Made by a program: the position numbers and the translations under genes. Of a stretch of DNA of 64,000 bases, positions 1 through 7,884 are shown in pieces. Position 1 is the stretch's first letter, and every line of letters starts with the position of its first letter. Source of the DNA: Flavobacterium aquariorum (GTDB lineage: Bacteria; Bacteroidota; Bacteroidia; Flavobacteriales; Flavobacteriaceae); contig NZ_QKXH01000003.1 in NCBI RefSeq assembly GCF_003254745.1, forward strand, positions 62,001-126,000, read 5' to 3'. Below the pieces are notes generated by a model. That model ran no database searches, was not told the origin of the DNA, and saw only the letters and a program-made list of their open reading frames with translations.

Positions 1-107
1 CCGTCATCATTTTGGGAAAATCCGACTTCATAAAAAAAACAAGCTACTATTAGAATAACAAAGTTAAGCTTAGGCCATTTTAAAACAGTATAATCCATTA
101 ACTCCAT
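1..107 (-). CDS. N-terminal fragment of an exported protein, truncated by the window edge
   Basis: Reading leftward from an ATG at 105-107 gives an open frame that runs off the window after about 35 codons. The peptide begins MELMDYTVLKWPKLNF, then a hydrophobic stretch (VILIVACFFYEVGFS) ending in SQ-N, which looks like a Sec signal peptide with a cleavage site near SQ. A second in-frame ATG at 96-98 is an equally possible start. It lies in the same direction as the outer-membrane protein gene at 316-1236, about 210 bases downstream of it, so the two may be co-transcribed. The mature part is outside the window, so no function can be given. Confidence 0.55.
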   Translation of the reverse strand, partial: MELMDYTVLKWPKLNFVILIVACFFYEVGFSQNDD

Positions 108-315
108 ATTTAGTTAAAAAATTCAACAGGCAAATTCCAATTAACATATCTCATCATTGATTCTAATCTTAAAGATCAGTCCATTAAGTAAACAAATATA
201 ATCTTTTTAACATTTTTATAACAATAATTTACATTGTAAAAAATAAAATCATAAAAAAACAAATTGCAAATCAATAAATAATTATGATATATTAAAATGA
301 AGTATAATTTTAGAT

Positions 316-1236
316 CTAAAAGAAAACATATTGATAACCAAGGCTAATAGAATCATAATTCAAACCAATATCTTTAAACACACCAGTATTAGCTTGTAAT
401 TTAACAGATTGACTTCTTGACAAAGGTATTGACCAAGTTGCGCCTATTCTTGAACTATTAATCACACTCCCTGCAGGTAAATCATCAACTACTGTTTTTC
501 CTCCGCTGAACCAGTTTACATTTATCCCGACCCACATTTGATTTTTAAAGAAATAACAAGCATGACCTTGAAAAGAAAGTACAGGCTCTTGCTGTAAATC
601 CTTATCAACCAGAAATTCATCATTGTTAGTGTAAAACCAAATTCCAGAATACAATTCAGCATAAACATGTTTAAATCGTTTGGAAATCCCCACTTCAGGT
701 TTAAATCCCCAGCGGTTGGTTCCAATATTTATTCTTTTATCCGGATAATAAATACCTGTAGGAACCGAAGTTACCAAGCTTACGCCAAAAATTGTCTTTT
801 GCTGATATTGAGCAAAATCTTTTGGGGCTAATGCAGGAGAACCCAATAAATTAATCCCAAAACGAATTCGCATATCACCAAAACCAGTTCGGTTTCCTGT
901 GATTTTTTGCCCGCTTACGGTGGCTTTTCCATCCATAATTACATAGGGAATTGCTACTTGAATCCTGGCTAATTTATCGGCCAAACCAAATGTGCGCATA
1001 TAACCCACACCAAAATTATTACTTGAAATCACAAAATCTTCAATTGGTAAAGTAGGCTCAGAAACTACATCACCTTTCATATATCCGTAAGTGCCAACTA
1101 TAGCATTTACTCCAATCGGCAAATTAGCATAAGCTCTTGGATCTAAATCCTGAGCAATTGAGCAATTGTATATTAAAAAAACAGTAAATGATAAAAATTT
1201 ATTTTTTATGCTATATATTGAGTTTCGCAAAACCAT
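316..1236 (-). CDS. putative outer-membrane beta-barrel (phenol-degradation MetA-like family)
   Basis: 306 residues. An N-terminal signal peptide (hydrophobic residues about 14-27, ending in IAQ) is followed by alternating polar and aromatic strands, with a Tyr/Val/Phe/Phe C-terminus as expected of a beta-barrel. The opening LDPRAYANLPIGVNAIVGTY resembles the transporter-like family of the 'MetA-pathway of phenol degradation' type (Pfam PF13557); this is from memory of the family. Barrels of this family are thought to pass small hydrophobic compounds, but the substrate here is unknown. The next gene in the same direction (start at 107) also encodes an exported protein. Confidence 0.6.
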   Translation of the reverse strand: MVLRNSIYSIKNKFLSFTVFLIYNCSIAQDLDPRAYANLPIGVNAIVGTYGYMKGDVVSEPTLPIEDFVISSNNFGVGYMRTFGLADKLARIQVAIPYVIMDGKATVSGQKITGNRTGFGDMRIRFGINLLGSPALAPKDFAQYQQKTIFGVSLVTSVPTGIYYPDKRINIGTNRWGFKPEVGISKRFKHVYAELYSGIWFYTNNDEFLVDKDLQQEPVLSFQGHACYFFKNQMWVGINVNWFSGGKTVVDDLPAGSVINSSRIGATWSIPLSRSQSVKLQANTGVFKDIGLNYDSISLGYQYVFF

Positions 1237-1335
1237 ATTTGGATTTTATGTAAAATTTAAACATTGCCAAAATTTAGATTTTCAACTTTAACGCTCATCA
1301 TTTCTAAGGCCTGATAAAAAACAGAATGAAAAAAA

Positions 1336-1359
1336 AAACCTCAAAAACATTTGAGGTTT
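1336..1359 (-). terminator. rho-independent terminator of the gene at 1378-2136
   Basis: A perfect 10-bp stem (AAACCTCAAA / TTTGAGGTTT) with a 4-base loop. On the minus strand it is followed by a run of T residues, 19 bases after the stop codon. Confidence 0.85.
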
Positions 1360-1377
1360 CTATTTATAGTTGATGTA

Positions 1378-2136
1378 TTAAAATCTATATCCTATACTGA
1401 TATTATATCTAAAACCTACGGCAGTGATGGATTGCACACCTTTTTTTTCTATCCCTTCATCGCCTGTAATTCCTTCAACTCCGGGGAATCTATCTTTTAT
1501 TGCTTCGATAATTTTTTGGTACACTTCATTATCATCAAGTCCTGAAATATTATTGTCCAATTTTGTATTGAATTTATATCTGGTTATTGAGGGACCAAAC
1601 AATACACAGTCTATGACGAATCTATCCCATAAAACAAATTGATACCCTAACTCACCTCCAATATTGGTTAAATTAAATTTTGAAGAAAGATTAGAACTAC
1701 TGGTAACTCCTGTGTCTGGATTGGTATAATACATATTTCTGTCTGTATTAAATTGAAAAAAACTTAGAAACGGAGCCAAATAAACCCCTCTTGGGCCTTT
1801 ATGTTTATTGACACTTCCCAAATAAAATCGATAATCTGCACCAAATGAATACCCTTTTCTATCGCTACTTTTATCAAAATTAACATCAGCAATATCAACC
1901 GTTATCAATGGAAACTCCTGATATCCAACAAAAACATTCAAACTTTGATTTTCTTTAATCATTCTTTCATACGAAAACTGTAATGAGTTATCATAAAGCA
2001 ACGTATTGGACACGTTAAACTTTACTGAATTCTTAAAATCCCTTGAACCAGATTGCGAAAAGGCATTCGTCGAAGGCAAAAATATTGCAAATACAAAAAA
2101 GAAGACAGTACCAAATGGAGTAGTTAAATTTTTCAT
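1378..2136 (-). CDS. exported outer-membrane beta-barrel protein (DUF3575-like)
   Basis: 252 residues. Residues 1-28 form a signal peptide (ending NAFSQ). The rest has a small-barrel pattern: repeated aromatic/glycine strands such as YSFGADYRFYLG and IGGELGYQFVLW, and a C-terminal strand ending in YNISIGYRF with terminal Phe. This fits the DUF3575/OmpA-like 8-strand barrels common in Bacteroidetes, though the exact family is uncertain. An extracellular or periplasmic loop around residues 195-235 is rich in acidic and basic residues. It appears monocistronic, with its own strong terminator. Confidence 0.55.
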   Translation of the reverse strand: MKNLTTPFGTVFFFVFAIFLPSTNAFSQSGSRDFKNSVKFNVSNTLLYDNSLQFSYERMIKENQSLNVFVGYQEFPLITVDIADVNFDKSSDRKGYSFGADYRFYLGSVNKHKGPRGVYLAPFLSFFQFNTDRNMYYTNPDTGVTSSSNLSSKFNLTNIGGELGYQFVLWDRFVIDCVLFGPSITRYKFNTKLDNNISGLDDNEVYQKIIEAIKDRFPGVEGITGDEGIEKKGVQSITAVGFRYNISIGYRF

Positions 2137-2320
2137 GATTTATTTTTTAAATTACGTAAAACTAAGGAAGTACATTAACAAATTTAACATTTCTTTTTTA
2201 AAAAAAGAAACAAAAATTAACACTTTATACGATAAAACAACTTGTAATTGAAGGTAATTAAAGATATTATTGGGTTAATTTTCACTAACCTCAAAAAATT
2301 CACTTAAAGTTACAAAAAAA

Positions 2321-2344
2321 GAGCATAACACTATGATTATGCTC
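2321..2344 (-). terminator. rho-independent terminator of the gene at 2364-2846
   Basis: An 8-bp perfect stem (GAGCATAA / TTATGCTC) with an 8-base loop, followed on the minus strand by seven T residues. It lies 19 bases after the stop codon. Confidence 0.85.
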
Positions 2345-2363
2345 ACGTTTTTGAATAAAATAC

Positions 2364-2846
2364 CTATTTCACTTTTGACATTTCCAATTCACCTACAAAA
2401 GGTATAGCATTTTGTAAACTACTACGAATCTCAGTTTGCAAATAAATTTCAAGTTGAATAAATTTAGTTGCATTTGTTGCTCCTATTGCTTTTTTTACTT
2501 TTTCATAATAAGAACTGTATAACTTATCATAAGCAATATTATTTTTCAAAGCCCCTTTAGCTATAGCATCTGCTTTATCATCAGTCAAATTAGCATAATC
2601 TGTAGCATACTGATTAATTAAGTGGATTTTTTCTTCTCCAAGTTTTTTTCTTTCTATTTCATAAGCATCATAGATCTTTGCAAAATCTGTAGCTTGAGTA
2701 CCAGACAAAGCCATATACTGACTTACTAATTCTGATTTGGATTTTCCATAAACAGATTGTACAACGTCGATGTCATCTTTTAAGGTAGATTGAGCAAATG
2801 TTGTACCTGAGAATGCTACTGCAAATAATAAAAATAATTTTTTCAT
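2364..2846 (-). CDS. exported small helical protein of unknown function
   Basis: 160 residues with a clear signal peptide (MKKLFLLFAVAFSGTTFAQ). The mature protein is almost entirely predicted helix, rich in Lys, Ala and Tyr, with a segment of about 70 residues (IYDAYEIERKKLGEEKI...) that recalls Spy/CpxP-like periplasmic helical proteins. That resemblance is only one of style: the LTxxQ motifs of Spy are absent. It is flanked by its own terminator and a 104-base upstream gap, so it is probably a single-gene unit. Confidence 0.5.
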   Translation of the reverse strand: MKKLFLLFAVAFSGTTFAQSTLKDDIDVVQSVYGKSKSELVSQYMALSGTQATDFAKIYDAYEIERKKLGEEKIHLINQYATDYANLTDDKADAIAKGALKNNIAYDKLYSSYYEKVKKAIGATNATKFIQLEIYLQTEIRSSLQNAIPFVGELEMSKVK

Positions 2847-2962
2847 GTTTGTGTGTTTTAAATTTAGTTAATTACTCTCAAATATAATAATTTCTTACTA
2901 AAATTTCATTAAATACAAAAAACAAATTCACCATAAACCACTATTTATCAACAACAAAGTGG

Positions 2963-4258
2963 TTAAAAAGTTTCTCCTGCATTGAGATAAAATCCATTGG
3001 AATGATTTCCTACTGCATAATCAAAAACAAGATTGGTACGAGTAGCTTTATCTATCAGAAGTCGTAAACCAAACCCGTAAGCAGGCTGAACATACTCAAA
3101 AAGTCCAATGTGATCATACTTATTACTCGCTGATGTGAAATTTGTAAATACAGTCCCACTAAGAAGCTGATTGCAGGTTATGGGAAACCTTAATTCGACC
3201 TGAAGATAAGCTAAATTATTTCCACGAAAAAGACCTTGGGTATAGCCCTCCCCGCTTCGACTGCGCTGATCCCAACCTATAGCAGGCAAATTTAGATAAG
3301 GAACGGTTCCTTTAGTAACAAATTGGCCATAGGCCCAAAAACCTAACACAAATTGCTCTCTTTTTGGATCCATTGGAATAAAATACCTAAACTCAGTATA
3401 AAGCACATTACTTGCCTTTTGATCATTAAATAAATCTCCATTAAACCTATAATCGACATTTGCGAACCAGCCTTTTCGCGTATTAATCTGGTTATCCCTA
3501 GAATCGTAAATAAAATTAAAGCTTAACCCATTTACAAAATATTCATTTTCATTGAATCCATTTAGAGCACTATAATTATAATGATTAGTGAATTTTCCGT
3601 TTGCAACATCAAGGTTCTTATCAATTATTGACGAATACCAATCAATTTCAACTCCTCCACCTAAATAAAAATCTTTTTTTATTTCCCATGAAGCGGTTTG
3701 ATGAAACTTAAAATAGTTATAATCCATCGGTTCTTTGATCGATTCAATATCAAAATCAGGATCTTCCCTGTTTGTTGGAATAATATTGGTTCCCAGACCA
3801 TAGTTGGGTTGGGTAAAAATGTATAGTCGGTAATCACCCCTAAGATAAATCCTGTTGTTTTTTAGCAGAATATTATTTTTGACATTAACCAATAATTGTT
3901 TTTGGGTCGTAAAAGTCACCCCAAGATTGGCCGAAGAATATTTATCTGAAATCCCTTTACCTTTGAAAGTATATTGTCCTGTCGCCCCGTAACTAAACCC
4001 AGTTGCCGGCTGTACCCCGATTATAGGAATCACAAGTAAAAAACTATTTTTAATAGGTTTTACAATCAGAATGGAGTCTTTCTTTTTAAACAATTCAAAA
4101 ACCGTTTTGGGTGGGCAAGAATCATTCAAATTCGATGACACTTGAGCCATCATGCCCTTTTGAATAAATACAAAAAACAATAACCATAAATAGTTAGTCA
4201 ACAAATACTTTTTTTTTAAAGAATTAATCATTTTTTGGTTTTTATTTTTCAAAGACAA
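2963..4258 (-). CDS. BamA/TamA-family (Omp85-like) outer-membrane protein
   Basis: 431 residues. A signal sequence (hydrophobic residues about 20-38, ending MMAQ) precedes a barrel-rich protein without visible POTRA repeats. Features of the bacterial surface antigen domain (PF01103) include GFSYGATGQYTF, a late NFIYDSRDNQINTRKGWF (the typical D-x-R-D...P/T-x-x-G pattern of Omp85 barrels) and a C-terminal strand ending in Phe. Without POTRA domains it is unlikely to be the essential BamA and more likely a secondary Omp85-like protein. An ATG at codon 10 is an alternative start that leaves a more normal signal peptide. Function is inferred from family only. Confidence 0.7.
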   Translation of the reverse strand: MSLKNKNQKMINSLKKKYLLTNYLWLLFFVFIQKGMMAQVSSNLNDSCPPKTVFELFKKKDSILIVKPIKNSFLLVIPIIGVQPATGFSYGATGQYTFKGKGISDKYSSANLGVTFTTQKQLLVNVKNNILLKNNRIYLRGDYRLYIFTQPNYGLGTNIIPTNREDPDFDIESIKEPMDYNYFKFHQTASWEIKKDFYLGGGVEIDWYSSIIDKNLDVANGKFTNHYNYSALNGFNENEYFVNGLSFNFIYDSRDNQINTRKGWFANVDYRFNGDLFNDQKASNVLYTEFRYFIPMDPKREQFVLGFWAYGQFVTKGTVPYLNLPAIGWDQRSRSGEGYTQGLFRGNNLAYLQVELRFPITCNQLLSGTVFTNFTSASNKYDHIGLFEYVQPAYGFGLRLLIDKATRTNLVFDYAVGNHSNGFYLNAGETF

Positions 4259-4339
4259 AAAATCATATAGATTACAACTTATTTTTAATAAACTAATTTG
4301 CTTCCTTTAAACATTTCGAGCATTAGAACAACTAAAAAA

Positions 4340-4720
4340 TTAAAACTTGTTTAATTCCCTTTCATTGAGCAATAAAAGCAGACCCCAAACTGAAAGTGCA
4401 GTATGTAAGACAACTACGAACCACAATCCAAGTCCATTAAGTTTAAAATTTATAACGCCAAATAATAGTATAGCTACTATCACCAAATTATAAAATAGCA
4501 AAGTCTTAATTATTAAGTTTGCAACCAAACTATCTCGGGTTAACCAACAAACATATGCTATTGATAATAAAGCAGCTCCAGCTATCATAGCAGTAATATT
4601 ACCACCTGCCCCAACGAGAGTAGTTCCCAATAAAAGAAAGAGAATTAATTTTGGAATAAATATTAATCCAAGTCCTGTAATTAATTCAAATAAAGCAGTG
4701 ATTTTTAAAAAAAACCTCAT
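4340..4720 (-). CDS. small four-helix inner-membrane protein, function unknown
   Basis: 126 residues with four hydrophobic segments (about 5-35, 40-60, 68-92, 98-120), separated by very short loops, the only sizeable polar loop being WLTRDS near residue 60. No catalytic motif is visible. It lies in the same direction as its neighbours but is separated by 81 and 141 bases, so an operon is not certain. Confidence 0.55.
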   Translation of the reverse strand: MRFFLKITALFELITGLGLIFIPKLILFLLLGTTLVGAGGNITAMIAGAALLSIAYVCWLTRDSLVANLIIKTLLFYNLVIVAILLFGVINFKLNGLGLWFVVVLHTALSVWGLLLLLNERELNKF

Positions 4721-4861
4721 TATTTTTTTTTATCTCATTAAATAACAAATAATTTCACGACATACTTAAATATATTCGTTTTACTTCTTAAACAGTCTTT
4801 GTTCCTAAAATCTCTAAAAAAGAAGATGTTATTTGGACAAATACTTCTTAAAAAATTAAGA

Positions 4862-5371
4862 CTATTTCGCTTTTAGTTTCTCAATACTTCCTCTATAATT
4901 AATTGAATCACGATTATTTGAACCAATAGTTAAAGAAGCTCCTCCTTCAAAATAGACAGTTAAAGTAACAGAATAATTATCTGAATTATCTCTAACTTCG
5001 GCTTTTATTATATAATTCTTCTTCCCTTTTGTTACCGAATAATCTTTTATAGGGCCTTTAAAATACAAACCACCGTTACCACCGCCATAAGCCACTCCAC
5101 TATATGCTCTCCCAAAATAAGGCATTTCACTATGAATTGAATCCTTTTTGAATCTCAAAAAATTTGGGTTTGTAGTCAAATCAATGCTTCTTCCACCTTG
5201 CGGATAGGCCATTACACCCTTAAATTCATACTCTTTGGAATCTATAAGAGCTTCCACTTCTTTTTGTTTTGCCAGTTTTTTTTCCTCTTTTATTTGCTGT
5301 TTTGTTTTTTCCTGTGCAAAACCTATTAGCATTGAAAAAGAAAGAAAAAAAGATAATACTACTGTTTTCAT
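4862..5371 (-). CDS. DUF4251 family exported protein
   Basis: 169 residues. A signal peptide (MKTVVLSFFLSFSMLIGFAQ) is followed by a Lys-rich linker (residues 21-40) and then a beta-rich domain with Gly-rich hairpins (YSGVAYGGGNGGLYFKGP) and SVTLTVYFEGGASLTIGSNNRDSINYRG. These match my memory of the Bacteroidetes DUF4251 family, whose function is unknown. The gene lies 41 bases upstream of the META lipoprotein in the same orientation and is probably transcribed separately or after it. Confidence 0.65.
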   Translation of the reverse strand: MKTVVLSFFLSFSMLIGFAQEKTKQQIKEEKKLAKQKEVEALIDSKEYEFKGVMAYPQGGRSIDLTTNPNFLRFKKDSIHSEMPYFGRAYSGVAYGGGNGGLYFKGPIKDYSVTKGKKNYIIKAEVRDNSDNYSVTLTVYFEGGASLTIGSNNRDSINYRGSIEKLKAK

Positions 5372-5412
5372 GAGTTTTTTGTTTTTATGATAAAACGAAG
5401 AACATATAAAAA

Positions 5413-5844
5413 TTATTCTTGATGGGTAAAACGCATCATCACGACATTCCCTAACAAAAAGTTTAAGGTTTTCCCATCATCTGTAATCGTGTATGATTCT
5501 ATTTTATTCAGGGTATCCATATAAACTGAATCCCCATTACCTTCACAAGCCATCATAGTCGTGACAATTTTGGCATCTTTAAAATTAATTTTAGCACCAT
5601 CCATAAGCAAAGCTCCAAAATACTGATTGCAACTATTATCACCTTTAATTCTATTTTGTTTCAAATCAAATGCAATTGTTGGCTTTTTGTTGGGGAACAA
5701 ACCGTCAAAAGCGATTTTGGGTCCTGTTATATATTTCAATTCCCACGTTCCTTCAAGTGATGTCGTTTTTACAGCTGGCTTTGATGTCGTGCATGAAACA
5801 AAACAAAAGCAAACAAATACTATTAATAGCGCTATTTTCCTCAT
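5413..5844 (-). CDS. META-domain lipoprotein (HslJ-like)
   Basis: 143 residues from the chosen start. A lipoprotein signal (IVFVCFCFVSC-TT) places the lipidated Cys about 18 residues after this ATG. An upstream ATG at 5863-5865 would add seven residues before the signal and is less likely. The mature part has the META domain pattern: LEGTWELKYITGP at the start, then FDLKQNRIKGDNSCNQYFG and MMACEG, ending in LLGNVVMMRF. META/HslJ proteins are small envelope barrels linked in other bacteria to stress or novobiocin tolerance. The role here is not known. Confidence 0.75.
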   Translation of the reverse strand: MRKIALLIVFVCFCFVSCTTSKPAVKTTSLEGTWELKYITGPKIAFDGLFPNKKPTIAFDLKQNRIKGDNSCNQYFGALLMDGAKINFKDAKIVTTMMACEGNGDSVYMDTLNKIESYTITDDGKTLNFLLGNVVMMRFTHQE

Positions 5845-5916
5845 GTTCAATAATTTAAAAATCATGTTATGTAAAAATAAGAAAAATTAATAAGAAAAAG
5901 AGGTTTCCGATTCAAA

Positions 5917-5948
5917 TTTGCTTTTTAAAAAAGGTATCATTATTTTCG
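5917..5948 (+). promoter_or_regulatory. Bacteroidetes-type promoter for the gene at 5967
   Basis: TTTG at 5917-5920 and TATTTTCG at 5941-5948 (consensus TAnnTTTG) with a 20-base spacer. This fits the -33/-7 pattern of the Bacteroidetes primary sigma factor. The start codon follows 18 bases later. Confidence 0.55.
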
Positions 5949-5966
5949 TGAAAAAGAAAAAACACC

Positions 5967-6491
5967 ATGACACTACTAGGAATAGGTTCCCGAATTGAAC
6001 ACCCAGAATATGGAAAAGGAGTAATAACCAATGTTTCTTCTAAAGAGTATTGGGTAACGTTTATAGAAAATGGGTTAGAAACTATCCCTTTGAACGATGA
6101 ATTCAAAGTCATCGAAGCTACCGTCGACGAAGTTGATACTGTAAGTTTTTCGGAAGTGGAACAGAGTTTACGGGATCTTTTAAAAAAATGGTCGGATGTT
6201 TCCGAAATTGTACCAATAGGAGACAAATGGAAAGGTGGAAAAATTATTTTGGAACCGGGTCAGGCAGGATTGGCGTCCAAAGAAATTCCAATTGACACTT
6301 TTTTCCATAAAATCATAATGGTTCGTGATCGTTTGCGCGTAATGGAACAAAAGATAAACAGCAGCAAGATTGAAGAAATAGAAAAGATAGAATTGCAGCA
6401 ATACATTACCCGAATTTATGGCAGTCTAACTTCTTTCAATATATTATTTAAATCACCAACCAACCATTTTGTCGGAGAAAAGTCAAAATAG
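5967..6491 (+). CDS. conserved hypothetical protein with tudor-like N-terminus
   Basis: 174 residues, soluble, no signal peptide. The N-terminus (GIGSRIEHPEYGKGVITNV) has the H-P-x-Y-G-x-G-x-I/V pattern of small CarD/UvrD-C-type tudor folds, which often bind nucleic acid-associated proteins. The C-terminal two thirds are helical and charged (VEQSLRDLLKKWSD, residues about 135-155 IEEIEKIELQQYITRIYG). I do not recognise a named family. It has its own promoter-like sequence just upstream. Confidence 0.55.
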   Translation: MTLLGIGSRIEHPEYGKGVITNVSSKEYWVTFIENGLETIPLNDEFKVIEATVDEVDTVSFSEVEQSLRDLLKKWSDVSEIVPIGDKWKGGKIILEPGQAGLASKEIPIDTFFHKIIMVRDRLRVMEQKINSSKIEEIEKIELQQYITRIYGSLTSFNILFKSPTNHFVGEKSK

Positions 6492-6565
6492 ATTTTAAGA
6501 AACAATTAATTTTAATACGCTTTTTTATACGTAATTTTATAATCCAATTATAATTTTTTAAAATC

Positions 6566-7093
6566 ATGAAAAAAATAATCTTTTCCGCTGCCCTAATTAT
6601 CGCTGTAATCATTGGCTGTAAGACCAATAGCAAATCTAGTGACTCCAAAAAACTAAACCTTACTTTTGAATCAAAAAGTAATAGTAAAGTAACAGGTACA
6701 GCCACTTTCACAGAGAAAAATGGTAAAGTGACTTTTGTTGCCAAAATTGCTGGATTGCAACCCGGAATCCATGCCATTCATATTCATGAAAAATCAGATT
6801 GTTCTGCCGCTGACGGAAGTTCAGCAGGAGGACACTGGAATCCTACCTTCAAAAAACATGGGAAATGGGGAGAAGGAGAATACCATAAAGGAGATATCGG
6901 TAATTTTACCGCTGATGAAAAAGGAAACGGAACGATTACTTTGACAACAGATGAATGGTGTATTGGATGTGGCGATGCTACGAAAGACATCATTGGTAAA
7001 GGTCTTATCGTTCATCAGGGTGCCGATGATTTTGTAACCCAACCAACAGGAAATGCGGGTGCAAGAGTAGCTTGTTCAGCGATAATAAAATAA
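6566..7093 (+). CDS. sodC: Cu/Zn superoxide dismutase, lipoprotein
   Basis: 175 residues. It converts superoxide to oxygen and peroxide in the cell envelope. The signal peptide ends in a lipobox (IIGC, Cys18), so the enzyme should be membrane-anchored. Copper ligands His72 and His74 lie in HAIHIHE, His90 in GGHWNP and His150 in IVHQGADD. Zinc ligands are likely His98/His107 and Asp110 in the HKGDIGN region. The structural disulfide would be Cys79-Cys170 (SDC...RVAC). An extra WCIGC pair (Cys132/Cys135) is unusual. The following gene overlaps its 3' end. Confidence 0.93.
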   Translation: MKKIIFSAALIIAVIIGCKTNSKSSDSKKLNLTFESKSNSKVTGTATFTEKNGKVTFVAKIAGLQPGIHAIHIHEKSDCSAADGSSAGGHWNPTFKKHGKWGEGEYHKGDIGNFTADEKGNGTITLTTDEWCIGCGDATKDIIGKGLIVHQGADDFVTQPTGNAGARVACSAIIK

Positions 7094-7671
7094 AAAATAT
7101 CTTGAAAGAAAAGGAACATCTTTATTTCAAAAACGCATCAGATTGGCGAGAATGGTTGCATAACAATCATTATTTGTCAACTGGTGTGTATTTAATTTTC
7201 TATAAAGTAAATAGTCCTTTTGAGAGCATGCGTTGGGAAGAAGCGGTTCAAGTAGCCATTTGTTATGGTTGGATTGATTCAACCGTGAAAAATATAGATG
7301 AACACAGCCGCAAACAAATTTTTTCTCCCCGAAAAAATAAAAGCGTTTGGAGTAAACTCAACAAAACTTACATCGAAAAACTCACAGCCGATAATCTGAT
7401 GCACGAAAGTGGCTTGGCCAAAATTGAGATGGCCAAACAAAACGGTTCATGGACTTCTTTAGACGCTGTTGAAGATTTAATAATTCCAGAGGATTTAGCA
7501 GAAGCATTCGAACAAAATCATGTGGCTTTTGAAAACTATAAAAACTTTAGCCCATCCTATAGAAAAAGCTATCTGTATTGGCTCAATCATGCCAAAAGAG
7601 CCGAAACCAGAAACAGTAGAATTGCCTCTATAATTGAGCTTTGCCAACAAAATAAAAAATCGAGGGACTAA
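7072..7671 (+). CDS. YdeI/OmpD-associated family protein
   Basis: About 199 residues, cytosolic. The sequence FKNASDWREWLHNNH...GVYLIFYKV, EAVQVAICYGWIDS, FSPRKNKSVWSKLNKTYIEKL and YRKSYLYWLNHAKRAETR is typical of the YdeI family (sometimes called bacteriocin-protection proteins). No in-frame ATG exists before residue 50. The start must be non-ATG: TTG at 7072, inside sodC and giving a 22-base overlap, or TTG at 7102, just after the sodC stop. Translational coupling to sodC is therefore likely. The molecular function is not established. Confidence 0.75.
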   Translation: MFSDNKIKNILKEKEHLYFKNASDWREWLHNNHYLSTGVYLIFYKVNSPFESMRWEEAVQVAICYGWIDSTVKNIDEHSRKQIFSPRKNKSVWSKLNKTYIEKLTADNLMHESGLAKIEMAKQNGSWTSLDAVEDLIIPEDLAEAFEQNHVAFENYKNFSPSYRKSYLYWLNHAKRAETRNSRIASIIELCQQNKKSRD

Positions 7672-7858
7672 TTTTACTAATCACTTCCCTTTTATCTGTA
7701 AATCCCAAAAAAAAATCACAAGCCATCAGACCATAATATAGGTCTAAGAAAAATTTGAATTACTGAATCTTAATTTTCCATAAGTAAAAATTTCACAAAA
7801 ATTTCGAATGTGCTAATTTTATAAATCGAAGAAGTACACATTGATTCATAAAAAAACA

Positions 7859-7866
7859 TAGCTTTG
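7859..7866 (+). promoter_or_regulatory. -7 promoter element (TAGCTTTG) of the LETM1-like gene
   Basis: TAGCTTTG matches TAnnTTTG and ends 18 bases before the ATG at 7885. A TTG 15 bases upstream (7841) could be the -33 element, although that spacing is short. Confidence 0.5.
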
Positions 7867-7884
7867 CAGAATCAAAATTAAGCA

